Part shown: positions 24,367 through 32,208 of the stretch, in pieces | How positions within the stretch are numbered: the first letter of the stretch is position 1 | Layout: every line of letters starts with the position of its first letter | DNA from: Azospirillum sp. OGB3 | GTDB taxonomy: Bacteria > Pseudomonadota > Alphaproteobacteria > Azospirillales > Azospirillaceae | NCBI RefSeq assembly: GCF_014192915.1 | Contig: NZ_JACHYN010000005.1 | Span: 62,001 to 126,000, forward strand | Direction: 5' to 3' | Length of the DNA stretch: 64,000 nucleotides | Made by a program: the position numbers and the translations under genes | Notes under the pieces: generated by a model | The model's input: only the letters and a program-made list of their open reading frames with translations | Databases searched by the model: none | Told to the model about the DNA's origin: nothing

Positions 24367-25275
24367 ATGCATGCCGAAACCCCGTTGGACCGTCAGTTGC
24401 GTCTCTGGCAGGGCCACCGCCGCCTGGTTCCGCCCGACGAGCGGATGCGCGCCCTGACGGAGCGGTGGCTTGGCCCCCACCTTGCCGCCTTGGAAGCACT
24501 GATGCTGGAACTGCGTCACGGCGTCGACCGGGATCGGGACGAGGGCCGGCTGACCTTCCCGAATCGCCGCAACCCTTACCCCAAGGGCTTTTGCCGCGAG
24601 ATCAGCGACGTCGTCTTCGAGCGGCTGCGCCGGCGGATCGCCGCGCCGGACACGCCGGTCACACAGGCTCTGGCGGCCTTCGTACGGGAGGGAGGGCGCC
24701 TGTCCCCGATCTGGGGGGCGCTGCGCGGCAGCTACTTCCAGAACGCCATGCAGGTCGGCGCCCTCTACGTCGACGCTGCCAACGACACCGTGACCATCAC
24801 CAAGCCCAAGGTCGAGATCCTGCCCATGGAGGCGAGCGGACTCGAACCGGTCGTCGAGGTGGCCCATTTCGCTCGGATCGCCCAGATCTACTGGGGCGGC
24901 ACCCTCTGGGCAAACACCCTGTTCCCGCGGCTGGCGCCGGTCTTTCCCATCCTCTACATCGACCCGGATGGGCGTCCCCGCCTGCACCCGGACAGCCTTG
25001 GGGTCTTCGCCGAGAACATGGCCGGCGACTGTCGGTCGGCCCTGGCGTTCATGGAGCAGGAGCGCGACGGCGGACGCGTTTTGCCGGCCGACGTCACGGC
25101 CACGCTCGCCCGGTGGCGCGACCATGGCCCCTGGTTCGAGGAGATGTGCCCGACGCCCGATTGGGACCGGCTCCACGCCTGCTTCGCCGAGGTGGGCGAC
25201 CCGCAGGGGCCGTACCGCTCGGCCCTGGGCTTTCAGGGGATGATCGAAGCGGTCAAGCGGGCGGCGGCAGTGTAA
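24367..25275 (+). CDS. Conserved-looking protein of unknown function (302 aa)
   Basis: I do not recognise the family. Codon third positions are strongly GC-rich in this frame, supporting a real gene; two overlapping frames are shadows. The predicted protein is soluble, with no leader or membrane segment. It has an alpha-helical N-terminal third (LGPHLAALEALMLELRHGVDRDRDE) and a region rich in aromatic residues and proline (YWGGTLWANTLFPRLAPVFPILYIDPDG). It follows the ECF sigma gene by 174 bp on the same strand, so it may be co-transcribed with it, but nothing in the sequence links it to iron. Confidence 0.7.
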   Translation: MHAETPLDRQLRLWQGHRRLVPPDERMRALTERWLGPHLAALEALMLELRHGVDRDRDEGRLTFPNRRNPYPKGFCREISDVVFERLRRRIAAPDTPVTQALAAFVREGGRLSPIWGALRGSYFQNAMQVGALYVDAANDTVTITKPKVEILPMEASGLEPVVEVAHFARIAQIYWGGTLWANTLFPRLAPVFPILYIDPDGRPRLHPDSLGVFAENMAGDCRSALAFMEQERDGGRVLPADVTATLARWRDHGPWFEEMCPTPDWDRLHACFAEVGDPQGPYRSALGFQGMIEAVKRAAAV

Positions 25276-25385
25276 GGACCCCCGCGTTTCGTCGCGGTCC
25301 GGCTCTTTAACGACCGACGCCCTGCCGGTAAGGTGGAGCTATTGAGTTTTGCTATGGCCGCTCCGGCAGCGGTGCTGTGGAGCAA

Positions 25386-25736
25386 GATGTCGAACTCGTC
25401 GTTCACCAGCGATTCGATGATGTGCCAGGACAGCTCCGGATCGCCGGGGTAGGGCGGCAGCGGCTTCAGGCCCCAGCCCTCGTCCTTGTTCTGGTACTCG
25501 GGAGCCGCGCCGATGGAGAAGGTCGGCATCTTGTCCAGGAAGAGGTTCAACCCATGGTCGTTGTAGACCACGATCGCCACGTCCGGCTTGACCTCGGCCA
25601 GCCACTCGCGCCAGTAAAGCCGCATCGGGTTGTCGACGAGAAGCGCCGTCCGCTTGGCCTCGTCGGTGGCGATGCGGGGGATGACGTCGACCAGATGCCC
25701 GTCGTCGGGCACGTGCGAGGTCATGTTCGGGTGCGG
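25386..25736 (-). pseudogene. Decayed LigB-family extradiol dioxygenase fragment
   Basis: About 115 residues of an open frame match the LigB (protocatechuate 4,5-dioxygenase/gallate dioxygenase beta) fold. The typical sequence runs KPDVAIVVYNDHGLNLFLDKMPTFSIGAAPEY to DEGWGLKPLPPYPGDPELSWHIIESLVNDEFDI. The N-terminal strand with the first iron-ligand histidines is missing or in another frame, and the C-terminal half is replaced by unrelated residues after NDEFDI. Intact relatives are about 280 aa, so this cannot be functional. Without the surrounding pathway genes it looks like the remnant of a deletion or transposition. Confidence 0.65.
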
Positions 25737-25837
25737 CCAAGTGGTGCATGAGGGGGTGGTCGCCGATCTGCGGGACGACCACGCCCTCATGGAGCGGCAC
25801 CTCGGCGTCGCGCTCGCCGGGTAACGGACCCGCGGGA

Positions 25838-26917
25838 TCAGTCGGCGCGGACGGTCCGGTCCGCCGGCCCGGTGCCGACGATGCGGACCCACAGGTCCTG
25901 CCACGCCGCCCGCGACGCGTCCCGGGGCGTCTGGAAGGTCTCCACCGGACCGACCAGCCGTCCCGCCGGGTCGACGACGGCCCGAATGCCCCAGAAGCCG
26001 AGCGACGAGACGCCCGGCATGCCGTAGCGGTGGTCCAACGCCTGGACCAGCCTGCGCCCGTCCTCCAGCGGCTGTTCGCGCCAGATCAGATTGTCCATCG
26101 AGAACCAGCGGAAGACCTCGGCCTCCGGGGTCGCCGCGACCGCCTCAATGGCCGGCGAGCGGCCCCGCTCGAACCGCTCCCAGTGGATGCCCCCATCGCT
26201 CAGCACGGAGTGGAAGCCCACCAGCACCGCGTCCGGCGTTTCGGCCACCACCCGGCGCAGCACCGGCTGGAACAGGGTCGGGTAGGCCGTCACCTTGGCT
26301 GTCACTTCGGCCGTGCCGGCGATCTGCGCCCGGGCGATCGCCTCGACGCGGTCGTTGATGGCCCAGCCGCCGAGCGTGTAGGCCGACACGAGGATCAGCG
26401 CCGCCCCCGCAATGTCCTGCGCCAGGGCCGCCCGCTTGCGCAGCGCGACGCCGGTCACCAACGCGACCACCAGGATCAGGCTGTAGATCGGGTCGATGAT
26501 CGGCATCGCGTTGATGGCGAAGCGCGTGGTGGTGAGCGGGTAGAGCCATTGCGTCCCGTAGGACGTGAAGACGTCGATCACCGGGTGGGTCATCAGCGCC
26601 AGGATGGCCAGCCAGATCCAGGCGCGCCGCGCCTCGCCGTCGCCCGATGGGCTGTCCGGGCCGTGGCGCCGGCGCTGCCAGAGCCAGACCAGCCAGCCGA
26701 ACAGCGGGCCGGCGACGGGGCCGAACAGGATCGAATGGGTCAGGCCGCGGTGATGGACCCAGTTGGCAAAGGGGCCGCCGATCCAGCCGGCGGCGACGTC
26801 CAGGTCGGGGATCAGCGCGATGCCCGCGCCGACGGCGAGGGCGCGGCGGCCCAGCCGGCGGCAAAAGCCGGCCTGTGCGACCGTGGCCCCGAGAAGCATT
26901 TGGGTGACGGTGTCCAT
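25838..26917 (-). CDS. DUF457 (YdjM-like) membrane-bound metal-dependent hydrolase family protein
   Basis: A 359-aa inner-membrane protein. The N-terminus MDTVTQMLLGATVAQA, followed by IPDLDVAAGWIGG and the histidine-bearing HHRGLTHSILF and ALMTHPVIDVFTSYGTQWLYP motifs, defines the DUF457 family. Conserved Asp/His residues may bind metal. Four to five hydrophobic helices lie before residue 190; the C-terminal 160 residues are a soluble domain. Relatives are annotated as metal-dependent hydrolases on weak grounds, and YdjM is SOS-induced in E. coli; no LexA box was identified here. Stands alone. Confidence 0.85.
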   Translation of the reverse strand: MDTVTQMLLGATVAQAGFCRRLGRRALAVGAGIALIPDLDVAAGWIGGPFANWVHHRGLTHSILFGPVAGPLFGWLVWLWQRRRHGPDSPSGDGEARRAWIWLAILALMTHPVIDVFTSYGTQWLYPLTTTRFAINAMPIIDPIYSLILVVALVTGVALRKRAALAQDIAGAALILVSAYTLGGWAINDRVEAIARAQIAGTAEVTAKVTAYPTLFQPVLRRVVAETPDAVLVGFHSVLSDGGIHWERFERGRSPAIEAVAATPEAEVFRWFSMDNLIWREQPLEDGRRLVQALDHRYGMPGVSSLGFWGIRAVVDPAGRLVGPVETFQTPRDASRAAWQDLWVRIVGTGPADRTVRAD

Positions 26918-26947
26918 GGTCCCTGGTGATGTCGTGATGCGCCGGAA

Positions 26948-27334
26948 TCAGGCGCCGGGGGCGACCGCCAGCATCCGCTTCAGCGCGTCCGATATCTCCT
27001 CGACGCGCACCGGCTTGGGCATGATCGCGATGGGGTCCGGAAAGCTCACCTTCAGCTTTTCGGAAATCTCGCCGGTGGCGTAGCCGCTGACCACCACCAC
27101 GGGCAGGCCGGGCTCCTCGCTCCGCAGGTTGCGGATCAGCTCGTCGCCGGCCATCATCGGCATCCTGAGGTCGGTGACCAGAGCGTCGAAGGAATCGTCC
27201 TGCCAGATCTTCAGAGCCTCCTGGCCATTGAAGGCCGTGGTGACCCGGAACCCCTCGTCCATCAGGCCATGCTCCAGCGCCATGATCGCGATGGCTTCAT
27301 CGTCGACCAGCAGGATGTGGCGGGGTTCGGTCAT
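26948..27334 (-). CDS. Receiver-only response regulator (CheY-like)
   Basis: A 128-aa single receiver domain with no output domain. The acidic pocket is in LLVDDEA (about residues 9-15), the phosphoacceptor aspartate is in LVTDLRMPMM (D55), the switch threonine is replaced by serine in VVVSGYA, and the lysine is in MPKPVR. It is divergent from an HWE/HisKA_2 sensor kinase (27499), its likely partner. Receiver-only proteins act by protein contact or as phosphate sinks, so no DNA target is expected. Confidence 0.92.
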   Translation of the reverse strand: MTEPRHILLVDDEAIAIMALEHGLMDEGFRVTTAFNGQEALKIWQDDSFDALVTDLRMPMMAGDELIRNLRSEEPGLPVVVVSGYATGEISEKLKVSFPDPIAIMPKPVRVEEISDALKRMLAVAPGA

Positions 27335-27498
27335 GGCGGCTCACCGTACAGAGTAAACACAGTCCTGGGTGCGGGACGGTGTGGTCCAGCTCCAGGTACG
27401 ATTGTAACCGGCAGCGCGATGAAAAACAAAGCTGAACGGGCTATGGTTGTTTCCCCAGCCATTTCGGGGGGCTGCTAGCCCTTGTTCGTTCCGCGGGG

Positions 27499-29307
27499 AT
27501 GTGTGCATTCTTCCTGCTGGGAACCGGCATGGCGGCGCCGGGCGAAGCCTTCACCAAAGGAAGACCTGCGACCTTGAAAATCGGCCTGAGGACGATGCTG
27601 ATCGCCTGTCTGGGGGGCGTCGGGCTGGCTTTCACGGCCGGCACCGCCACGATTCTGCAGGTCGAAGCCGGGGAACGACTCCACCGTGTGATCGGCGAGC
27701 AGCTGCACCTCTACGCAGGCCAGGTCGCCGACAAGCTCGACCGCGGCATGTTCGAACGTTACCGCGACCTGCTGGTCGTGACGAGTCTGGAGACGATCCG
27801 CGCGACCGACAGTTCCCGCGATTCGCGGCGCGCCGTCCTCCAGAAGCTCCAGGACAGTTACCCGGACTATGCCTGGATCGGCTTCATCCGGCCGACCGGC
27901 CTCCTCGAAGCGGCGACGGGACGCGTCTATGAGGGCATGGACGTCAGCGCACGCGACTGGTGGAAGCAGGGGTTCGACCGCCCCTATGTCGGCGACGTGC
28001 ACGACGCGGTGGTTCTGGGCAAGCTTCTGTACGCCAACCGGATGGAGGTTCCGCGCTTCGTCGATCTGGCGGCGCCGGTGCGCGACGAGCAGGGGACGCT
28101 GACCGGAGTCGTCGCCGCCCATCTCAGCTGGGATTGGGCGTCGGAGGTCGAACGCTCCGTGCTCGGCCAGATATCCGATGACGCCGAGGTCGAGGCGATG
28201 ATCCTCTCCGCCGACGGCACGGTGATCCTCGGGCCCAAACCCCTGGTAGGCAAGCCGCTGGCTTTCGCGTCGGCGCAAGGGCGGCGCGCGTGGGTCGAGT
28301 CCTGGCCGGACGGGCGGAATTTCCTGACAAGCGTGGTTCGGACGAAGGGATACCGGGACTATCCCGGGCTGGGGTGGAGCGTCGTGCTCCGCCAGCCGGT
28401 CGATCAGGCGATGGCGCCGGTCGCGGAGCTGCGGAACCGGGTGATCGCCTGGGGTATCGCCGCCAGCCTACTGGCGGTCCTCGTCGGTCACGTCCTGGCG
28501 ACGTGGCTGTCGGCGCCCTTGCGCGCCATGTCCAGGGCCGTCGAAGCTGCGGGTCCGGATGGCGCGATGCCCGTCCTGCCGCTGACCGGCCGCTACACGG
28601 AGGCGGCCACGCTGTCCGGGGCGCTGCACACCTACGTGAGCGACCTGCAGGAGGCGGACCGGAGGCTCCGCGGCACCGTCGCCGAAAAGACGGTCCTGCT
28701 GCGCGAGGTCCACCACCGCGTGAAGAACAACCTGCAGGTCATCTACGGGTTGATGATGGTGGAGATGCGCCGCCTACCCAAGGGGGACCTGTCGCGGGGC
28801 CGCATCGAGGCGCTGGCCGGGCGTGTGACCTCGATGGGGCGCCTGCACGAGCAGCTCTACACCTCCGGCGACCTGATGAACGTCGATTTCGGAACGCACC
28901 TGCGCCAGCTCTGCGACGCCCTTCAGGAGCTTCTTCCGAACGAGGCGGTCACCATCCATGCCGACACGGACGACGTGGCCTGTTCCATCGAACTCGCCAC
29001 ACCGCTCGGCCTGATCGCCAACGAACTCGTCATCAACGCCCTGAAGCACGCCTTTCCGGAGAGGCGACGCGGAACGGTCACGGTCCGGCTGCGGCAGGCG
29101 GGCGACCATCTGACGATGACGGTGGCCGACGACGGCATCGGCTGCCCGGACATGCCGCCCAAGGGGGGCATCGGCACGACGCTGGTCGATGCGCTTGTCC
29201 GGCAGGTCGGCGGCACCATATCCTTCGAGGCCCGGTCAGGCTGCACCGCCACCGTCAGCGTTCCCTTCACCGCCGACGCGAACCGCCCCGTCGCCGTTCA
29301 CGCGTGA
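27499..29307 (+). CDS. HWE/HisKA_2 sensor histidine kinase with periplasmic Cache domain
   Basis: About 602 aa. A first TM helix lies at residues 28-52. The periplasmic part (about 53-310) resembles a double Cache sensor (DYAWIGFIRPTGLLEAATGRVYEGMDVSARDWWKQG, FVDLAAPVRDEQGTLTGVVAAHLSW). A second TM helix is at about 315-335, then a HAMP-like linker. The H-box LREVHHRVKNNLQVI and the C-terminal ATPase (LGLIANELVINALKHAFP, DDGIGCP) define the HisKA_2 family. The true start may be later (ATG 27529 or TTG 27574 after AAAGGAAG). Probably phosphorylates the divergent receiver protein. Confidence 0.9.
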   Translation: MCAFFLLGTGMAAPGEAFTKGRPATLKIGLRTMLIACLGGVGLAFTAGTATILQVEAGERLHRVIGEQLHLYAGQVADKLDRGMFERYRDLLVVTSLETIRATDSSRDSRRAVLQKLQDSYPDYAWIGFIRPTGLLEAATGRVYEGMDVSARDWWKQGFDRPYVGDVHDAVVLGKLLYANRMEVPRFVDLAAPVRDEQGTLTGVVAAHLSWDWASEVERSVLGQISDDAEVEAMILSADGTVILGPKPLVGKPLAFASAQGRRAWVESWPDGRNFLTSVVRTKGYRDYPGLGWSVVLRQPVDQAMAPVAELRNRVIAWGIAASLLAVLVGHVLATWLSAPLRAMSRAVEAAGPDGAMPVLPLTGRYTEAATLSGALHTYVSDLQEADRRLRGTVAEKTVLLREVHHRVKNNLQVIYGLMMVEMRRLPKGDLSRGRIEALAGRVTSMGRLHEQLYTSGDLMNVDFGTHLRQLCDALQELLPNEAVTIHADTDDVACSIELATPLGLIANELVINALKHAFPERRRGTVTVRLRQAGDHLTMTVADDGIGCPDMPPKGGIGTTLVDALVRQVGGTISFEARSGCTATVSVPFTADANRPVAVHA

Positions 29308-29503
29308 TGTGATCCCAGAGTTGCGTCTGTGTTCAATTCCCTTCCGGAAAGCCGGACGCCACCGGTCGGCAACAGGCCGCTCAATAATCACTTGTAAAAG
29401 CCGATGGTCCTTCCCATCTGCAACCCATCAAGATTGTTTCGGGGCCTGCTGTCCTCAGCCACGGCCAACCGGTTTGGGTATCTTTTCCCGAAGTGAATTT
29501 GAT

Positions 29504-29525
29504 CCCTGCCCGATGTCGGGCGGGG
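29504..29525 (+). promoter_or_regulatory. Hairpin in the cold-shock gene 5' leader
   Basis: CCCTGCCCGA (29504-29513) pairs with TCGGGCGGGG (29516-29525) with one wobble pair, ending 24 bases before the start codon. Cold-shock mRNAs often carry structured leaders that change translation with temperature; whether this one does is inference. Confidence 0.4.
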
Positions 29526-29549
29526 CACCATCAGCAAGGGAACAGACCC

Positions 29550-29759
29550 ATGGCCAACGGCACCGTGAAATGGTTCAACTCCACCAAGGGTTACGGCTTC
29601 ATCCAGCCGGATGACGGTTCGGCGGACGTCTTCGTCCATATTTCCGCCGTCGACCGCTCCGGCCTCGGTCACCTCAACGAAGGGCAGAAGCTGTCGTTCG
29701 AGGCCGTCCGCGACCCGCAGCGGGGCAAGGTGTCGGCCGAGGATCTGCGCGCGCTCTGA
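29550..29759 (+). CDS. Cold-shock protein (CspA family)
   Basis: A 69-aa single cold-shock domain that binds single-stranded nucleic acids. RNP1 is KGYGFIQ (residues 14-20) and RNP2 is VFVHIS (about 30-35), with the standard NGTVKWFN start. The ATG at 29550 gives the canonical N-terminus and is preceded by AAGGGAA; the longer open frame from 29493 is leader. About 240 bp of gene-free DNA precede it, as usual for csp genes with long 5' UTRs. Confidence 0.95.
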   Translation: MANGTVKWFNSTKGYGFIQPDDGSADVFVHISAVDRSGLGHLNEGQKLSFEAVRDPQRGKVSAEDLRAL

Positions 29760-29833
29760 GCGCCGCCGCCCCCGATTCCAACGCAGAAGAACAGTGGCCG
29801 GCGGGCGTCGCCCGTGTCGGCAAAAGGATTCGC

Positions 29834-29986
29834 ATGACCATCAAACTTCCTTCGACCGGAGCGGCCCAGGCCGCCCAGCCCCAGCATCAACGCCCCGTTC
29901 CCGCGGTCGAGCCGGCGTGGGCGCCCGGATGGCCCCGTCTCACCCCGCGTGAGATTCGCCAGATCGTTCTCGACACTTTGGGCTAA
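29834..29986 (+). CDS. Small protein of 50 aa between csp and rpsU
   Basis: An ATG at 29834 preceded by AAAAGGA opens a 50-codon frame ending TAA at 29986. The product is rich in Pro, Ala and Gln at the N-terminus and ends with a likely amphipathic helix (RLTPREIRQIVLDTLG). The strong ribosome-binding site, high third-position GC and fit between two conserved genes suggest a real gene. I do not recognise a family. Confidence 0.6.
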   Translation: MTIKLPSTGAAQAAQPQHQRPVPAVEPAWAPGWPRLTPREIRQIVLDTLG

Positions 29987-30046
29987 CCGCCTCATCCGTA
30001 ACGAAAAAAGCCTTCCCACAGAAACAACCGCGAGGACAGCCGGCCT

Positions 30047-30250
30047 ATGCTCGTTCAGGTCCGCGACAACGATGTGGGGGGCGCTCTGCGCGCCCTGAAA
30101 AGAAAAATGCAGCGCGAAGGGCTGTTTCGTGAGATGAAGTTGCATCGGCGTTACGAAAAGCCCTCGGAGCGCCGGGCACGGCAGGCGGCGGAATCGGTCC
30201 GGCGGCGGCGCAAGCTGCTGCGCAAGCGCTTGCTGCGCGAGGGCTATTGA
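30047..30250 (+). CDS. rpsU: 30S ribosomal protein S21
   Basis: 67 aa, very basic. The sequence [46 protein letters not shown] is the S21 signature, and the arginine-rich tail [16 protein letters not shown] is typical of alphaproteobacterial S21. S21 binds the small subunit near the 16S 3' end and aids initiation. It is followed by infC 92 bp downstream, so two initiation-related genes may share a transcript. Confidence 0.97.
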   Translation: MLVQVRDNDVGGALRALKRKMQREGLFREMKLHRRYEKPSERRARQAAESVRRRRKLLRKRLLREGY

Positions 30251-30342
30251 CCGCGGCCGCCGATGCCTTAATTTGAGGGACGGCGTCAGGGCCGTCAGCA
30301 CCCATTCCGGTTCCTCGCCGGACAGACCGTTGGAGACAGGAC

Positions 30343-30876
30343 ATAGCTAAACTCTACGATGCGGACCCGGTCCGCGAAGGCCCGCGCATCAATCGGGAAA
30401 TCACGGCACGCACGGTGCGCCTCGTCGGTGCCGACGGTGAGATGATCGGCGTGGTCTCGCTGCGCGACGCATTTGACGCGGCGATTCAGGCCGAACTCGA
30501 CCTCGTCGAGGTGGCCCCCCAGGCGGATCCGCCGGTCTGCAAGATCCTCGACTACGGCCGGTTCCGGTTCGAGGAGCAGAAGAAGGCCAACGAGGCGCGC
30601 AAGAAGCAGAAGATCATCGAGATCAAGGAGCTGAAGCTCCGGCCGAACATCGATGACCACGATTACGACGTGAAGATGCGGGCGGCGCGGCGCTTCCTCG
30701 AAGAGGGCGACAAGGTCAAGATGACCATGCGGTTCCGCGGACGAGAGATGGCGCACCAGGATTTGGGCATGAACGTGCTGATCCGTGTGCGCGACCTGTT
30801 CGAGGACATCGCCAAGGTCGAGCAGATGCCCCGGATGGAAGGGCGCATGATGGTCATGGTCATCGCCCCGCGCTGA
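30343..30876 (+). CDS. infC: Translation initiation factor IF-3 (apparent ATA start)
   Basis: IF-3, 177 aa if begun at the ATA at 30343. No ATG, GTG or TTG in this frame lies between the upstream stop and residue R25 (GTG at 30415), yet the conserved N-terminal sequence [19 protein letters not shown] starts before 30415. ATA-GCT-AAA is preceded by TTGGAGACAGG, a fitting ribosome-binding site. E. coli infC uses AUU, and non-canonical starts let IF-3 repress its own translation. The N-domain is at about 12-85 and the C-domain at about 95-175 ([39 protein letters not shown]). Selects correct start codons and keeps subunits apart. Confidence 0.93.
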   Translation: MAKLYDADPVREGPRINREITARTVRLVGADGEMIGVVSLRDAFDAAIQAELDLVEVAPQADPPVCKILDYGRFRFEEQKKANEARKKQKIIEIKELKLRPNIDDHDYDVKMRAARRFLEEGDKVKMTMRFRGREMAHQDLGMNVLIRVRDLFEDIAKVEQMPRMEGRMMVMVIAPR

Positions 30877-30917
30877 CCGGTCACCGGCCGGCCGCGCGTT
30901 TGACCGCATGTTCGACG

Positions 30918-30958
30918 GCATGGGGACCGCCCTTCGTGGGGTGGTCCCCATGCGTTTT
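30918..30958 (+). terminator. Rho-independent terminator after infC
   Basis: A roughly 15-bp stem begins GCATGGGGACC and is closed by GGTCCCCATGC (30943-30953), with one G.U pair and a TTCG-containing loop. TTTT follows at 30955-30958. It sits 42 bp after the infC stop. Confidence 0.8.
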
Positions 30959-31059
30959 CGGCGACAGGCCGCCTTCATCGCACCCACTTTTCATCAGCAT
31001 CGCTGAACCCAATCGCCGCGGCCCTGTTTAAAGGGCACGGTTGAACGGGAGCCCCCTCG

Positions 31060-32202
31060 ATGCTGCGCCTTCGCCACGGCCTCGCCGTCTCGTGCCTGCT
31101 CGCCCTGTTCCCTTCGGGCGGGGTCCTGGCCCAGCAGCCCGCCAACGCGCCGCCCCCCACGGTCACGACCGAGGTGGTGCGCGAACGGGACGTCACCCCG
31201 ACCAGCGAGTTCATCGGCCGCGTCCAGGCGATCCAGGACTTCGAAGCCCGCGCCCGCGTCGAGGGCTTTATCGAGCAGGTGGCCTTCCAGGAAGGCCAGA
31301 ACGTCGCCAAGGACACCCTGCTCTACGTCATCGAGCAGGCGCCCTATCAGGCCGCCGTGGACAGCGCCAAGGCCGACCTCGCCCGCGCCCAGGCGACCCA
31401 GCGCGAGGCCCAGCGCGCCTTTCAGCGCGCGCAGGAGCTGCGGACCCGCGGGAACATCTCCCAGGCTGACCTCGATCAGGCCCAGGCGGGGCAGGAGACG
31501 GCGGACGCCGACATCATGCAGACGCAGGCCAAGCTGCGGCAGGCGGAGCTGAACCTCGGCTACACGCGCATTTCTTCGCCCATCGACGGGCGCATCGGCG
31601 CCACCGCGATGACGGTGGGGGACCTTGTCAACCCGTCCAGCGGGCCGCTCGCCACCGTCGTCCAGCTCGACCCCATCCGGGTCGTCTTCTCGGTCAGCGA
31701 CCGCGACGTCCTGGAGGTCCAGCGCGCCGCCCCCGATCTCGCCTCGGCCGACGCGGTGAACCGCTTCGTGCCCGCCCTGCGGCTGGCCGACGGGGCCGAG
31801 TACGAGCAGAAGGGCAAGGTCTCCTTCGCCAGCAACCGCATCGACCCGCAGACCGGGACCATCCCCGTCTACGCCGACTTCGCGAACCCCAAGGGATTTC
31901 TGCTGCCCGGCCAGTATGTGACCGTGCTGATCCGCCCGGCGCAGACCGAGCGGCAGCCGGTGGTGCCGGTGTCGGCCATCCAGCAGGACCAGCAGGGCAG
32001 CTACGTCCTGGTCCTCGACCAGCAGAACCGGGCGCAGCGCCGTCCGATCGAGCCCGGACCGCAGCTCGATCAGGTGATCGCCGTGCCCAAGGGTGTCCAG
32101 GCCGGCGAGACCGTCATCGTCGGCGGCGCCCAGAAGGTCCGCCCCGGCATGGCCGTGCAGCCCGAACGAGCCCCCCAGACCGCCGAGCAGCCGCGAGGAT
32201 AA
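31060..32202 (+). CDS. RND efflux periplasmic adaptor (AcrA/MexA-like)
   Basis: A 380-aa adaptor. A signal peptide ends near LAQQPA (about residue 26). Lipoyl and coiled-coil regions follow (VEGFIEQVAFQEGQNVAKDTLLYVIEQAPYQAAVDSAKADLARAQ to LNLGYTRISSPIDGRIGATAMTVGDLVNP), then the beta-barrel and membrane-proximal domains (VSAIQQDQQGSYVLVLD). It links the RND pump encoded 6 bp downstream to a TolC-type channel not present in this window. The pump family exports drugs, dyes or plant phenolics; the specific substrate cannot be read from sequence. Confidence 0.94.
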   Translation: MLRLRHGLAVSCLLALFPSGGVLAQQPANAPPPTVTTEVVRERDVTPTSEFIGRVQAIQDFEARARVEGFIEQVAFQEGQNVAKDTLLYVIEQAPYQAAVDSAKADLARAQATQREAQRAFQRAQELRTRGNISQADLDQAQAGQETADADIMQTQAKLRQAELNLGYTRISSPIDGRIGATAMTVGDLVNPSSGPLATVVQLDPIRVVFSVSDRDVLEVQRAAPDLASADAVNRFVPALRLADGAEYEQKGKVSFASNRIDPQTGTIPVYADFANPKGFLLPGQYVTVLIRPAQTERQPVVPVSAIQQDQQGSYVLVLDQQNRAQRRPIEPGPQLDQVIAVPKGVQAGETVIVGGAQKVRPGMAVQPERAPQTAEQPRG

Positions 32203-32208
32203 GCGCCC

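Noticed and set aside
25233..25904. The minus-strand 223-residue frame as an intact gene
   Set aside because: Only its middle matches LigB; the ends are Arg/Ser-rich out-of-frame sequence, so it is treated as a decayed fragment.
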